The notes below the pieces were generated by a model. It was not told the origin of the DNA, made no database searches, and worked only from the letters and a program-made list of their open reading frames with translations. Positions 9,101-16,993 of a stretch of DNA of 64,000 nt are shown here, one piece after another. The position numbers were made by a program, and so were the translations under genes. Position 1 is the first letter of the stretch. Every line of letters starts with the position of its first letter. The stretch comes from Lachnospiraceae bacterium. GTDB lineage: Bacteria > Bacillota > Clostridia > Lachnospirales > Lachnospiraceae. The stretch covers positions 1 through 64,000 of the forward strand of contig JAAZZQ010000022.1 of assembly GCA_014239155.1 (NCBI GenBank). Reading direction: 5' to 3'.

Positions 9101-9328
9101 ACTGTTATGGACTTGATTTTGGGACATAAAATTGACCTTGTCATTGATACGCCAACGCAGGGGCGTGATAAGTCAAGAGATGGATTTTTGATTCGACGGA
9201 CTTCTATTGAGACTGGCGTCAACTGTATTACAGCACTGGATACTGCAAAGGCGCTCGCTACAAGCCTAGAAAATAAAAATGACAATCCGCTGACACTCAT
9301 AAATATCGTAACAGTTCAGACAAGCTGA
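6122..9328 (+). CDS. carB: Carbamoyl-phosphate synthase large subunit
   Basis: The synthetase subunit makes carbamoyl phosphate from bicarbonate, ammonia and two ATP. The 1068-residue protein shows the duplicated ATP-grasp architecture: both halves open with a VIGSGPI or VLGSGPIRIGQ motif (near residues 14 and 557) and contain EVNPR motifs, and a C-terminal MGS-like regulatory domain follows. The ATG at 6122 was chosen because GGAGGTG lies 7 bp upstream; a GTG-like extension further upstream has no ribosome site. The final six codons (VTVQTS) and the stop lie inside mobile element copy 3. The native C-terminus has therefore been replaced or extended by element sequence. The catalytic domains are intact. 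Confidence 0.96.
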   Translation: MPKNPDVRKVMVIGSGPIVIGQAAEFDYAGTQACRSLKEEGIEVVLVNSNPATIMTDRDIADKVYIEPLTTKVLEQIIEKEKPDSILPTLGGQAGLNLGMELEESGFLASHHVKLLGTTAATIRKAEDRQAFKDTMEKIGEPCAASLVVENVADGVAFTNTIGYPVVLRPAYTLGGSGGGIAHNQLELEEILENGLRLSRVGQVLVERCIAGWKEIEYEVMRDSAGNCITVCNMENIDPVGVHTGDSIVVAPSQTLSDKEYQMLRTSALNIISELNITGGCNVQFALHPTSFEYCVIEVNPRVSRSSALASKATGYPIAKVAAKIALGYTLDEIKNAITGKTYASFEPTLDYCVVKMPRLPFDKFITAKRTLTTQMKATGEVMSICTNFEGALMKAIRSLEQHVDCLRSYDFSELDTEALLRRMQKVDDQRIYVIAEALRKGIDYDTIYNITRIDRWFIDKIAILVEMEHALETQPFTLELLKEAKRLEFPDSVIARLVGIEESEVKQMRYENHVTASFKMVDTCAAEFEASTPYYYSCYDGINEAVETKPPKKVLVLGSGPIRIGQGIEFDYCSVHATWAFSKAGYETVIINNNPETVSTDFDIADKLYFEPLTPEDVENIVNIEKPDGAVVQFGGQTAIKLTESLMKMGVPILGTKAEDVDAAEDRELFDKILEKTQIPRAAGGTVYTAEEAKTVANRLGYPVLVRPSYVLGGQGMQIAISDKEIEEFMEIINRIAQDHPILVDKYLQGKELEVDAVCDGTDILIPGIMEHIERTGVHSGDSISVYPAHTITNKVKETIAEYTRRLAKALHVKGLINIQFIAVGEEVFVIEVNPRSSRTVPYISKVTGIPIVDLATEVIIGKTIRELGYEPGLQKEADYVAIKMPVFSFEKIRGAEISLGPEMKSTGECLGIAKTFNEALYKAFLGAGIDLPRHKRMIITVKDADKGEAIEIGRRFEKLGYTIYATRSTAKALNDAGVKAKKVNKIQQESPTVMDLILGHKIDLVIDTPTQGRDKSRDGFLIRRTSIETGVNCITALDTAKALATSLENKNDNPLTLINIVTVQTS

Positions 9329-9443
9329 CCTGTTACTGCAAAAATCCATTCAAAATCGCCTTTGGCGATGGGATTTTTGCTCTCAGGCTTTATGTTTTTG
9401 TATGGTCTTCGCAGGTCTTGCGAAGACCTGTCTGAGCTGTTAC
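9308..9443. mobile_element. MITE-like element, copy 3 (136 bp), invading the carB 3' end
   Basis: The ends are GTAACAGTTCAGACA and its near-perfect complement TGTCTGAGCTGTTAC. The flanks TAAATATC (9300-9307) and GAAATATC (9444-9451) match at 7 of 8 positions. Internal hairpins lie at about 9345-9380 and 9405-9430. The first base of the element is also the first base of a carB codon, and the carB stop falls 18 bp inside. The element may also serve as terminator of carAB. Confidence 0.82.
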
Positions 9444-9475
9444 GAAATATCGTTGTAATAGAAAAGTGAGATACT

Positions 9476-10108
9476 ATGTTGACATCTAAAACACCAAATA
9501 CAAGAAATTTTCAACGGGAGTTGGACAAATTATTAATACAGATTACAACTGCACCAAATCTATTATTGCACAGTTGTTGTGCGCCGTGCAGTAGTTATGT
9601 GCTGGAATATTTGAGACAATATTTTAAGATTACAGTATTTTATTACAATCCGAATATCTCGGCAGACGCGGAGTATCAAAAGCGTATGGCAGAGCAAAAA
9701 CGTTTGATTGACGCTTATAATCATCAATTGCCTGATAATGCATATCCAATTTCTGTGATAGAAGGAGATTATGAGCCAAATGTTTTTTATGCGGCTGTAA
9801 AGGGCTTGGAACAGTGTTCCGAAGGTGGGGAACGCTGTTTTGCCTGTTATGAATTGCGCTTGAGAAAAACAGCAGAGCTTGCGAAACAGTTAAAGCAGGA
9901 CTATTTTACAACGACTCTTACAATTAGCCCATTAAAGAATGCTGCAAAGCTGAATGAGATTGGCGAGCATTTGGCAGAAGTGTATCAGATACCGTGGTTG
10001 CCATCTGATTTTAAGAAAAAAAACGGCTATAAGCGTTCAATTGAGTTATCGGCAGAGTATGATTTATATCGACAGAATTACTGCGGGTGTGTGTATTCGC
10101 AGAGATAG
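9476..10108 (+). CDS. queH: Epoxyqueuosine reductase QueH
   Basis: QueH (formerly DUF208) carries out the last step of queuosine synthesis, reducing epoxyqueuosine in tRNA, and is unrelated to the cobalamin enzyme QueG. The 210-residue protein has the expected cysteines: the adjacent pair in HSCCAPCSSY (near residue 35), the CxxC in RCFACYELR (near residue 122), and the C-terminal CGC. These bind an iron-sulfur cluster and an extra metal site. The start ATG follows a weak AAGTGAG. It lies just after mobile element copy 3 and 26 bp before argS. Confidence 0.92.
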   Translation: MLTSKTPNTRNFQRELDKLLIQITTAPNLLLHSCCAPCSSYVLEYLRQYFKITVFYYNPNISADAEYQKRMAEQKRLIDAYNHQLPDNAYPISVIEGDYEPNVFYAAVKGLEQCSEGGERCFACYELRLRKTAELAKQLKQDYFTTTLTISPLKNAAKLNEIGEHLAEVYQIPWLPSDFKKKNGYKRSIELSAEYDLYRQNYCGCVYSQR

Positions 10109-10134
10109 TAACAGCAAAAAGTATGGAGGTAGCA

Positions 10135-11907
10135 ATGAAAAAAATATTAGATTTGATTTCTGATGAAATGATGCAAGCATTTGAGCAGGCCGGATATGCG
10201 CGTACTCTTGGAACTGTAACGCTGTCAAATCGCCCTGACTTGTGTGAATATCAGTGTAACGGTGCAATGGCAGGTGCAAAACAGTACAAAAAAGCACCGA
10301 TTATGATTGCAAATGATGTCGCTGCAAAACTTTGTGACAGTTTGGTGTTTGAGAAAGTTGAGGCAGTCGCGCCGGGATTTTTAAATTTGACACTGAAAAA
10401 AGAATTTGTGGGAAACTATGTGAAAAATATGCGCGCTGATAAAAAATACGGTCTGGAGGAGACCAAGGCTCCTGCGACGATTATTATAGATTACGGCGGA
10501 CCCAATATTGCAAAACCGTTGCACATAGGGCATCTTCGCTCTGCAATTATAGGAGAGAGTGTGAAGCGTATTTTAAGATATATAGGACATAATGTAATCG
10601 GTGATGTGCATCTGGGCGACTGGGGATTACAGATGGGGCTTGTTATGAACGAACTGAAAGTTAGAAAGCCAGAACTGATATACTTTGATGAAACCTATAC
10701 AGGAGTGTATCCAGAAGAACCGCCGTTTACACTCTCGGAGCTTGAGGAACTTTATCCGTTTGCAAGTAAGCGTTCCAAAGAGGATGATGCATACAAGGCA
10801 GATGCTATGAATTGTACCTTTAAATTGCAAAGTGGTGTAGCGGGGTATCGGGCACTTTGGAATCACATTATCGCTATTTCTGTCACCGATTTAAAGAAAA
10901 ATTATGCGCGTTTAAATGTAGAGTTTGACTTGTGGAATGGGGAATCTGCTGTGCATAATATGATACCCGAAATGGTGGAATCCATGAAAAAAGAAGGGTA
11001 TGCATATCTAAGTGAGGGTGCTCTTGTGGTTGATGTGAAAGAAGAGACAGATACGAAGGAGATACCACCGTGTATGATATTAAAATCAGACGGTGCAGCA
11101 TTATATAACACAACAGATCTTGCGACGATTATGATGCGTATGGAACAAAATAAACCAGATAAAATAATCTATATGACAGATAAGCGCCAAGAGCTTTACT
11201 TTGAACAGGTGTTCCGCTGTGCAAGGAAAACAAAACTTGTAAAACCTGAGACGGAATTGAAATTTATCGGTTTCGGAACGATGAATGGCAAGGATGGGAA
11301 ACCATTTAAGACACGTGATGGTGGTGTGATGCGTCTTGAAAGTTTAATTCAGGAAATTCATGACAAGATGTTTAAAAAGATTACGGAAAATCGCAGTATA
11401 GAAAATGAGGAAGCAAGCCAAACTGCGGAGACTGTTGCGCTGGCAGCATTAAAATACGGTGATTTGTCTAATCAGGCGAGCAAGGATTATATTTTTGACA
11501 TTGACCGTTTTACATCGTCAGAGGGGGATACAGGTCCCTATATTCTATATACAATTGTGCGCATTAAGTCCATTCTTGCAAAATATACAGAGAACGGCGG
11601 TGATGTGCAAGCAGTATGCTCTGAGATTAAGCCGCCTGTGAATCAGAGTGAGAAACAACTAATGATGGAACTTGCGAAGTTTAATGCAAGTGTTGAGACA
11701 GCTTGTGAAGAGTATGCGCCGCATAAGCTCTGTGCTTATATCTATGACCTTGCAAACGCATTGAATCATTTCTATCATGATACTAAGATTCTAGCGGAGG
11801 AAGATGCAGAGAAGAAGGCAGGATGGATAGCACTTCTTACACTTACAAGAGATGTGCTTGAGACATCTATTGATTTGCTTGGTTTCTCTGCGCCAGAGAG
11901 AATGTAA
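10135..11907 (+). CDS. argS: Arginyl-tRNA synthetase
   Basis: This class I aminoacyl-tRNA synthetase charges tRNA-Arg. It has an N-terminal additional domain (residues 1-110), the HIGH signature as HIGHLRSAIIGE near residue 125, a DLGDWGLQMG-like segment (VHLGDWGLQMG), and the C-terminal DALR anticodon-binding domain near NALNHFYHD. A canonical KMSKS is not obvious, as is common in ArgRS. The ATG at 10135 is preferred over an upstream GTG because GGAGG lies 7 bp before it. The length of 590 residues is normal. A perfect palindromic terminator follows. Confidence 0.95.
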   Translation: MKKILDLISDEMMQAFEQAGYARTLGTVTLSNRPDLCEYQCNGAMAGAKQYKKAPIMIANDVAAKLCDSLVFEKVEAVAPGFLNLTLKKEFVGNYVKNMRADKKYGLEETKAPATIIIDYGGPNIAKPLHIGHLRSAIIGESVKRILRYIGHNVIGDVHLGDWGLQMGLVMNELKVRKPELIYFDETYTGVYPEEPPFTLSELEELYPFASKRSKEDDAYKADAMNCTFKLQSGVAGYRALWNHIIAISVTDLKKNYARLNVEFDLWNGESAVHNMIPEMVESMKKEGYAYLSEGALVVDVKEETDTKEIPPCMILKSDGAALYNTTDLATIMMRMEQNKPDKIIYMTDKRQELYFEQVFRCARKTKLVKPETELKFIGFGTMNGKDGKPFKTRDGGVMRLESLIQEIHDKMFKKITENRSIENEEASQTAETVALAALKYGDLSNQASKDYIFDIDRFTSSEGDTGPYILYTIVRIKSILAKYTENGGDVQAVCSEIKPPVNQSEKQLMMELAKFNASVETACEEYAPHKLCAYIYDLANALNHFYHDTKILAEEDAEKKAGWIALLTLTRDVLETSIDLLGFSAPERM

Positions 11908-11911
11908 GGGA

Positions 11912-11967
11912 AATCGCAATACAATAAAACCATGACATGCGTGTCATGGTTTTATTGTATTGCGATT
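11912..11967 (+). terminator. Terminator after argS
   Basis: A perfect 26-bp inverted repeat (AATCGCAATACAATAAAACC and complement) with a 4-nt loop begins 5 bp after the argS stop. Its inner arm supplies TTTTATTG on the downstream side. The stem is unusually long for a simple terminator. No further element is visible from here to 12200. Confidence 0.75.
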
Positions 11968-12208
11968 ATTAGACAAGACAAGCTTTTGTCAACTGTGAAC
12001 AGTAATAAAACGGAGATAAAGTTACTTTTACAAGCAATGTCAGTTCGTTAAGAATTATGAAAATCACATAAATAGTCTGAATATAGGAATAAAGAGTTAT
12101 TTAGAAATGAACCTTGGAACAAATGGTATGCATAATGCCATTTGCTAAGTAGTGTTTTTCTTTTATTACATAACAAATAAACAGGTATGAAAAATATCTG
12201 CCTTGTGG

Positions 12209-12214
12209 TATAAT
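12209..12214 (+). promoter_or_regulatory. Possible extended -10 promoter of the CooC/dehydratase cluster
   Basis: TGG followed by TATAAT resembles an extended -10 box. No convincing -35 is visible. It would start transcription near 12221, leaving a leader of about 180 nt before the first gene. Confidence 0.4.
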
Positions 12215-12257
12215 GATTTTGTCAGTTAAAATCGGTATGTAAAGCTGACTGGTACTT

Positions 12258-12364
12258 GGAATCTTTGCTGGCGGGCAAAGTTCCTGTCCGGTCTGATAGG
12301 AAGCGTATGTTTTCTTATCAGATCTAACACATCAAGGAGGAAAGATAAGTCTTCCTGTTTGATG
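12258..12364 (+). promoter_or_regulatory. Structured leader with three hairpins
   Basis: Three consecutive stem-loops can be drawn between the likely promoter and the CooC-like gene: 12258-12284 (CTTTGC/GCAAAG inside GGAA/TTCC), 12291-12322 (TCTGATA/TATCAGA) and 12330-12364 (CATCAA/TTGATG with GGA/TCC inside). The third contains a buried GGAGG. I do not recognise a known riboswitch class. The remaining intergenic sequence (11968-12208) is AT-rich with nothing I can name. Confidence 0.4.
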
Positions 12365-12399
12365 AATATAGATAATAAATAGTCATAAAGAGGTGTGTA

Positions 12400-13173
12400 A
12401 TGGCAGAAGCAATACAAAATAACACAAAAATAATTGCAGTGGTAGGAAAGGGTGGCGTGGGAAAAACTTCACTGGCGGCAGCAATGGTCAAAGTGTTAGT
12501 AAACCGCTATCCCAACAAGAGGATCCTTGCCATTGACGCAGACCCAGCGGTTGGTTTGTCTACTGCGCTAGGGGTGGAGGTACGCGGGACCATTGACGAT
12601 ATCCGAAAGGCGGTTGTGGCCACGGTAGAGGAAGGGAATAACAGAACAGCGCTAGAGCTTCTAGCAGAGTCGGAATATCGTATTTATGATGCGATGACAG
12701 AGTGTGATGGCTTTGTGTTTATTGCAGTGGGGCGCCCTGAGAGTGCAGGATGCTACTGTAAAATTAATAATTATCTGAAAGCAGTGATACAGTTACTTGC
12801 TCAAAACTTTGACTATGTGGTAATTGACGGGGAGGCTGGTATTGAGCAGATTAACCGGCGTGTAATGGAGAAGGTGACACATTTACTTCTGGTGACAGAC
12901 ACAAGCCGTAAAGGAACACAAGTCATTCAGACCATTCATCAGGTGGCAAATGAGCTGGTGATGTACGAGAAAGTGGGAGTTGTGGTGAACCGTGTGCTAT
13001 CAGAAGCCTCCATCAAACTGATTGACACAGGAAATCTTCCGGTTGTAAGTTATATTTACTCGGATCAACAGCTCGCAGAGACAGATTTAAGAGGGGAGAG
13101 TGTTCTGGCACTTCCTTTTGATACAGAGCTGGTGCGGGGAGCGGCTGAGGTGCTTGAAAAGATGGGTATTTGA
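12400..13173 (+). CDS. CooC/AcsF-like nickel-insertion ATPase
   Basis: This is a P-loop ATPase of the MinD/CooC group. CooC proteins use ATP to load nickel into carbon monoxide dehydrogenase, and the related AcsF matures acetyl-CoA synthase. The deviant Walker A GKGGVGKT is at residues 16-23, DADP at 46-49, and the metal-binding Cys-x-Cys in GRPESAGCYC at 118-120, the position expected for CooC. At 257 residues the length fits. It is the first gene of a run leading to dehydratase-like subunits and a short CdhC relative, so its likely client is a metallocentre in one of those proteins. No full CODH or ACS gene is in the window. Confidence 0.85.
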   Translation: MAEAIQNNTKIIAVVGKGGVGKTSLAAAMVKVLVNRYPNKRILAIDADPAVGLSTALGVEVRGTIDDIRKAVVATVEEGNNRTALELLAESEYRIYDAMTECDGFVFIAVGRPESAGCYCKINNYLKAVIQLLAQNFDYVVIDGEAGIEQINRRVMEKVTHLLLVTDTSRKGTQVIQTIHQVANELVMYEKVGVVVNRVLSEASIKLIDTGNLPVVSYIYSDQQLAETDLRGESVLALPFDTELVRGAAEVLEKMGI

Positions 13174-13236
13174 CAAATTGGGTGATGCAAAAGCAGCGAC
13201 AAGAATTTCTAAAAATATAGAATAGTGGAGGCAAAC

Positions 13237-14412
13237 ATGAGAGATTTATCACAGCTATATACATTTGAAAAGCTTTTGGAGGAGGCAAATAATGCGTTGG
13301 TGCGCGAGGGGATAAAAAGGGGGCTTCACTCAATTGGAAGTGTCTGTTCGTTAGCGCCGGAGCCATTATTGAATTTGCCAGGTTGCTTTTCGGTTCGGCT
13401 GCGGGCACCACGAACAGGATCTATTGATATCGGTACATATTACATGTCAAGCTTGCTGTGTGAGTGTTGCCGTGCAATTTTAGAGCGGGCCGTTGAGGGT
13501 GGATATCAATTTCTTGATTGTATTATTGCCCCAGATGCGTGTTCTCAGATGAATCGATGTGTGGAGAATATTGAGCACTTAAATTGTATTGAGAACGCTT
13601 TTGTCTCTTATTTTGATGCGCCTATGAAATCGGATGAGACCGCACTGCGCCATTATGTGCGGCAGATGCAAGAGCATGTGCTAAAACCATTATATGAAAA
13701 GTTAGGAGTGGACATTTCAGATGCAAGTATCCGAAAAGCGGTGGAACAGCACAATCAAATCTGTTGTGTTTTGCAGGAGTTATCAGAGTACCGCAAGGAG
13801 GAAAATCCACGTATTACAGGATATGAGTTTGCAGTTCTGTGCACAGCCACTTACTGTTGCCCTAAGGAGCTTTTAATCGAAAAACTTACCTCAGTGGCAG
13901 AGGAGTTGAAGACACGGAAACCGGATGAAAAACCGGCGTTTCGTGTAAAAGTAGTGGTTGCAGGCTCAGAGATTGATGATCCTAATCTTATTCAATTAAT
14001 AGAGGAGACAGGGGCTAGAGTGGTGGCGGACCGCTTCTGTTTTGGTGCTCTTCCAGAGCGGGAGCCGATTGTACTCAATGACACGGAAGATGCGCTGACA
14101 CAGGTGTGCAGACACTATCTTAAAATTGGAAAGTGTCCGCGGTATATGAATGCAGAAAAAGTCTTAGAGCGTCAAGAATATGTGCGGCAATTAGTGCAAG
14201 AATACCATGCGGACGGTGTAATTTATCAACAGATGAAGTTCTGTGATTATTGGGGATATGAGCGTGCGTATGCGTCAAAAACTATGCGGGAGACATATGG
14301 AGTGCCAACACTTTCTATAGATAGACCCTATGTGACAGGAATTTCAGGGCAGCTTAGGACTAGATTTCAGGCGTTTGTGGAGAGCCTAGAAATCAAGAAG
14401 CGTGGTATTTAA
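13237..14412 (+). CDS. 2-hydroxyacyl-CoA dehydratase-family subunit (HgdB-like)
   Basis: The 391-residue protein belongs to the HgdB/FldC/BcrC superfamily, whose members bind [4Fe-4S] or double-cubane clusters and carry out low-potential reductions. The three expected cysteine sites are visible: LCECCR (near residue 75), APDACSQMNR (near 105) and QMKFCDYWGYE (near 335). The C-terminal family signature GQLRTRFQAFVE is present. Neighbouring genes are a CooC-like ATPase, a second dehydratase-like subunit and an activase. No CoA-transferase or acyl-CoA dehydrogenase is nearby, so the usual amino-acid fermentation role is not supported. The start at 13237 is chosen because GGAGG lies 7 bp before it. 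Confidence 0.85.
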   Translation: MRDLSQLYTFEKLLEEANNALVREGIKRGLHSIGSVCSLAPEPLLNLPGCFSVRLRAPRTGSIDIGTYYMSSLLCECCRAILERAVEGGYQFLDCIIAPDACSQMNRCVENIEHLNCIENAFVSYFDAPMKSDETALRHYVRQMQEHVLKPLYEKLGVDISDASIRKAVEQHNQICCVLQELSEYRKEENPRITGYEFAVLCTATYCCPKELLIEKLTSVAEELKTRKPDEKPAFRVKVVVAGSEIDDPNLIQLIEETGARVVADRFCFGALPEREPIVLNDTEDALTQVCRHYLKIGKCPRYMNAEKVLERQEYVRQLVQEYHADGVIYQQMKFCDYWGYERAYASKTMRETYGVPTLSIDRPYVTGISGQLRTRFQAFVESLEIKKRGI

Positions 14413-14436
14413 CAAGAAAGGCATGGTGTCAAAAAG

Positions 14437-15975
14437 ATGGGAAAACAGATGGGCAGTGAGAAACTTGGTTCATTTTATACAGGAAAAAAAGCAAGAAAGC
14501 GACGTGAGTGGCGCGGCTTTAAAGATACAATGTATGATTATGCGCAGTGGCTGCGTATCTGGGGTGTGCTAATTGGTTTTGCCACAAAACCTAATAATGT
14601 GAAAGCATTTTTTCGTTATCGCTGGATGGTCAACTACTTGGTGGTGCCAGACTTTTTTGACAGACATACAGAGGGTATGCGTGGCGCACAGCTTCGCATC
14701 ACGCACACAGCGCTCAGCATTGTCGTTATCGACATGTGCAAGAGCATGACTAGAATGTTTAAGGCGGATCCGAATATTGGTAATGATAAAAAACTTAGAA
14801 AGAAAATGGTACTCTTTGATGAAAATATGATGAGTGAGATTATGAATGGATTTCCGAATCTGATTTGGGTTTCGGTGGAGGTGCCTGCGGTGTATACTTG
14901 CGCTATGATGGTTCAAAACGGTGTGGTTCATTATACAGACGCGGCGCAGACCTACGGTGTGCCGTCAGATGTCTGTCCAATGCCGCTTGCGGAACTTGGC
15001 GTTGCTTTGGAGGATGATTATCCCAGAATTGGCGCCTGTGCGGTGCATTGTAATACAACTTGTGACGGAAGTCTTATGGGAAACAGCATTGAAGGCCAAT
15101 ATTTTGGCATTCCCACCTTTGAGCTTGCTGTGCCAATCCGTCATACATATGACAGTGTGCAGCCGTATGCGGTGGAGGAAATTCAAAATTGTATTGCCTT
15201 TATTGAGAAGCACACTGGGGAAACTTTTGACTGGAACGCCTTTTTCAAAAGTATGGAGCTTTTTAATGTCGAGACACAGAATATGTTGGATTGGTTTGAG
15301 ATTAGCCGCACCAAGTATCCACAGATGATTGGTACGAATTTGGCGCTTTACCGATATTGTGTCTATCAGGCAACAGGTGGCAGATATGAGGTGTTCCGAA
15401 AAGTTGAGGAAAAGCTCAATCGTTATATTAGAAGAGGCTATGAGCGAAAAGAACTGGTCTGCCGTGAAATTCGTCATCGCGCAATTACTTGGGGTGTGCA
15501 GTCTGCATATTACACTGCATTTACAGTCTGGCTGCAAAACTGCTGGGGTATTGCGGCGCTTGTGGATATGTTAAGTTTATGTTCTACGCGTATGATAGAC
15601 ACCCACGACAAGCAACAGGCGCTTAAAGATCTGGCATACTTATATGGAAAGATGATTATGCGAAGCCGCTCAAATGGCGGTTATGAGGTTGGTGTTGAGG
15701 ATTTATGGCGTTTTTGCGAGAGCTTTGATGTGGATGTGGTCATTATGTATTGCCATATGGGGTGCAAGGCAATGTCCGGCTATCATGGACTTTTTGAGGA
15801 GGAGGCGAGAAAACGCGGCATTCATCTGATTTGGGTTAATCACAATCTAATGAAACCGGAGGACGGCTCGAGAAAAGACATGCGAACAGAAGTGAATCGG
15901 TATATGCGTACAGTGTTCCGTGAGGAACCGCTTGACCCAAGTCTTGAGGACTTTGACGACGATAATAATTGGTAA
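14437..15975 (+). CDS. 2-hydroxyacyl-CoA dehydratase-family subunit (HgdA-like, extended)
   Basis: This 512-residue protein is the second subunit of the HgdA/HgdB type. Its C-terminal half shows the family pattern (MYCHMGCKAMSGYHG followed by a LIWVNHNLMKPEDG segment near the end), and CNTTCDGSLMGN lies near residue 210. It is longer than typical subunits (about 380-480), mainly through an N-terminal region of about 90 residues. It likely forms a heterodimer with the preceding subunit; the two genes are 24 bp apart. The true substrate is unknown. The start is uncertain because no strong ribosome site precedes it. Confidence 0.8.
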   Translation: MGKQMGSEKLGSFYTGKKARKRREWRGFKDTMYDYAQWLRIWGVLIGFATKPNNVKAFFRYRWMVNYLVVPDFFDRHTEGMRGAQLRITHTALSIVVIDMCKSMTRMFKADPNIGNDKKLRKKMVLFDENMMSEIMNGFPNLIWVSVEVPAVYTCAMMVQNGVVHYTDAAQTYGVPSDVCPMPLAELGVALEDDYPRIGACAVHCNTTCDGSLMGNSIEGQYFGIPTFELAVPIRHTYDSVQPYAVEEIQNCIAFIEKHTGETFDWNAFFKSMELFNVETQNMLDWFEISRTKYPQMIGTNLALYRYCVYQATGGRYEVFRKVEEKLNRYIRRGYERKELVCREIRHRAITWGVQSAYYTAFTVWLQNCWGIAALVDMLSLCSTRMIDTHDKQQALKDLAYLYGKMIMRSRSNGGYEVGVEDLWRFCESFDVDVVIMYCHMGCKAMSGYHGLFEEEARKRGIHLIWVNHNLMKPEDGSRKDMRTEVNRYMRTVFREEPLDPSLEDFDDDNNW

Positions 15976-15998
15976 AAAGTGTTTAGGAGATTGAGCTT

Positions 15999-16790
15999 AT
16001 GAGATATTATGGTGGTTGTGATGCAGGGAGCACCTATACGAAGTGTGTGATTATTGATGAAAATAGTAAAATTGTGGCACATGTCACCAACAGAAGCCGT
16101 ATCAATCCTGTATTAAGTGCAGAGGCGGCGCTTAATGAAGCTGTTTCGCAGGTGGCAGATTTGCATTCGACAAGAGATTTAACCTATTTAGTCGGTACAG
16201 GATATGGACGCAATAAAGTGCCTTTTGCCGATGAAAATATATCAGAGATTAGCTGCCATGCGATGGGAGTGCACATGGCAAATCCCAAAGTACACGCTGT
16301 CATTGATATTGGCGGTCAAGATGTCAAAGGGATTGCGATTGACACAGATGGGACGGTGCTCAACTTTGCAATGAATGACAAGTGTGCGGCTGGAACAGGG
16401 CGCTTTTTTGAGAGTATGGCAAATGCCTTTGAAATGTCACTGGAGGAATTTTCCAAATTGTCATTAAAGGCTAAAAATGTGATTCCAATCACTGCACAGT
16501 GTACTGTTTTTGCTGAGAGTGAGGTGGTTTCTCTTGTTGGTGAGGGAAAGCCAATGGAGGAGATTGCAGCAGGAATACAGCTCTCTGTTGCAAAGCGGTG
16601 CTTTGTTATGGCAAAGAAAGCGGGGGCGACAGACAGCATTACGCTGACTGGGGGATGCGCGAAAAATGAAGGTCTAAAGCAGGCGATTGAGAAAGTACTC
16701 AAAATTAAGGTGGTAAATCTTTCAATTGACCCGCAACTTATAGGGGCATTTGGGGCAGCAGAGTATGCGAAACAAAAAAGCCCTATTTAA
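15999..16790 (+). CDS. Acyl-CoA dehydratase activase (HgdC/BadF-type ATPase)
   Basis: This is the ATP-driven electron-injecting partner of HgdAB-type enzymes, a homodimer with one [4Fe-4S] cluster between subunits. The ASKHA nucleotide fold is clear: GGCDAGSTYTK at residues 5-15, VIDIGGQDVK at 101-110 and TGGCAKNEG near 216. The bridging cysteines are Cys129 (NDKCAAGTG) and Cys168 (ITAQCTVFAE), matching HgdC. At 263 residues the length is standard. Its position after both dehydratase-like subunits indicates that the pair works as a reductively activated enzyme. Confidence 0.93.
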   Translation: MRYYGGCDAGSTYTKCVIIDENSKIVAHVTNRSRINPVLSAEAALNEAVSQVADLHSTRDLTYLVGTGYGRNKVPFADENISEISCHAMGVHMANPKVHAVIDIGGQDVKGIAIDTDGTVLNFAMNDKCAAGTGRFFESMANAFEMSLEEFSKLSLKAKNVIPITAQCTVFAESEVVSLVGEGKPMEEIAAGIQLSVAKRCFVMAKKAGATDSITLTGGCAKNEGLKQAIEKVLKIKVVNLSIDPQLIGAFGAAEYAKQKSPI

Positions 16791-16809
16791 TACAAGAGAA
16801 GGAGCAGAT

Positions 16810-16974
16810 ATGAATCTTAAAAAAATAATATTTAGAGCGGGTTTTGTGGCTGTAGTATTTTTTGTGTTGACATTTACCATTTATTTTTTTAACCTTGATA
16901 TGAAAATGGCAGAGAAAATAATGCCAATGATCTCAAAACAGTACGATAAAGTAAAGAAGGAAAAGCGATTGTAG
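16810..16974 (+). CDS. Small single-span membrane protein
   Basis: A 54-residue protein with a basic N-terminus (MNLKKIIFR), one transmembrane segment (about residues 10-29) and a Lys-rich tail. GAAGGAG lies 6 bp before the ATG. It sits between the activase and the CdhC-like gene with short gaps, so it is likely co-expressed with them. I do not recognise the family. It could anchor the complex or be unrelated. Confidence 0.65.
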   Translation: MNLKKIIFRAGFVAVVFFVLTFTIYFFNLDMKMAEKIMPMISKQYDKVKKEKRL

Positions 16975-16993
16975 GATAAGGAATAACATAGAC

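Noticed and set aside
14965-15537. Long minus-strand frame of 190 codons
   Set aside because: It lies wholly inside the HgdA-like gene, has no ribosome site and resembles no family.
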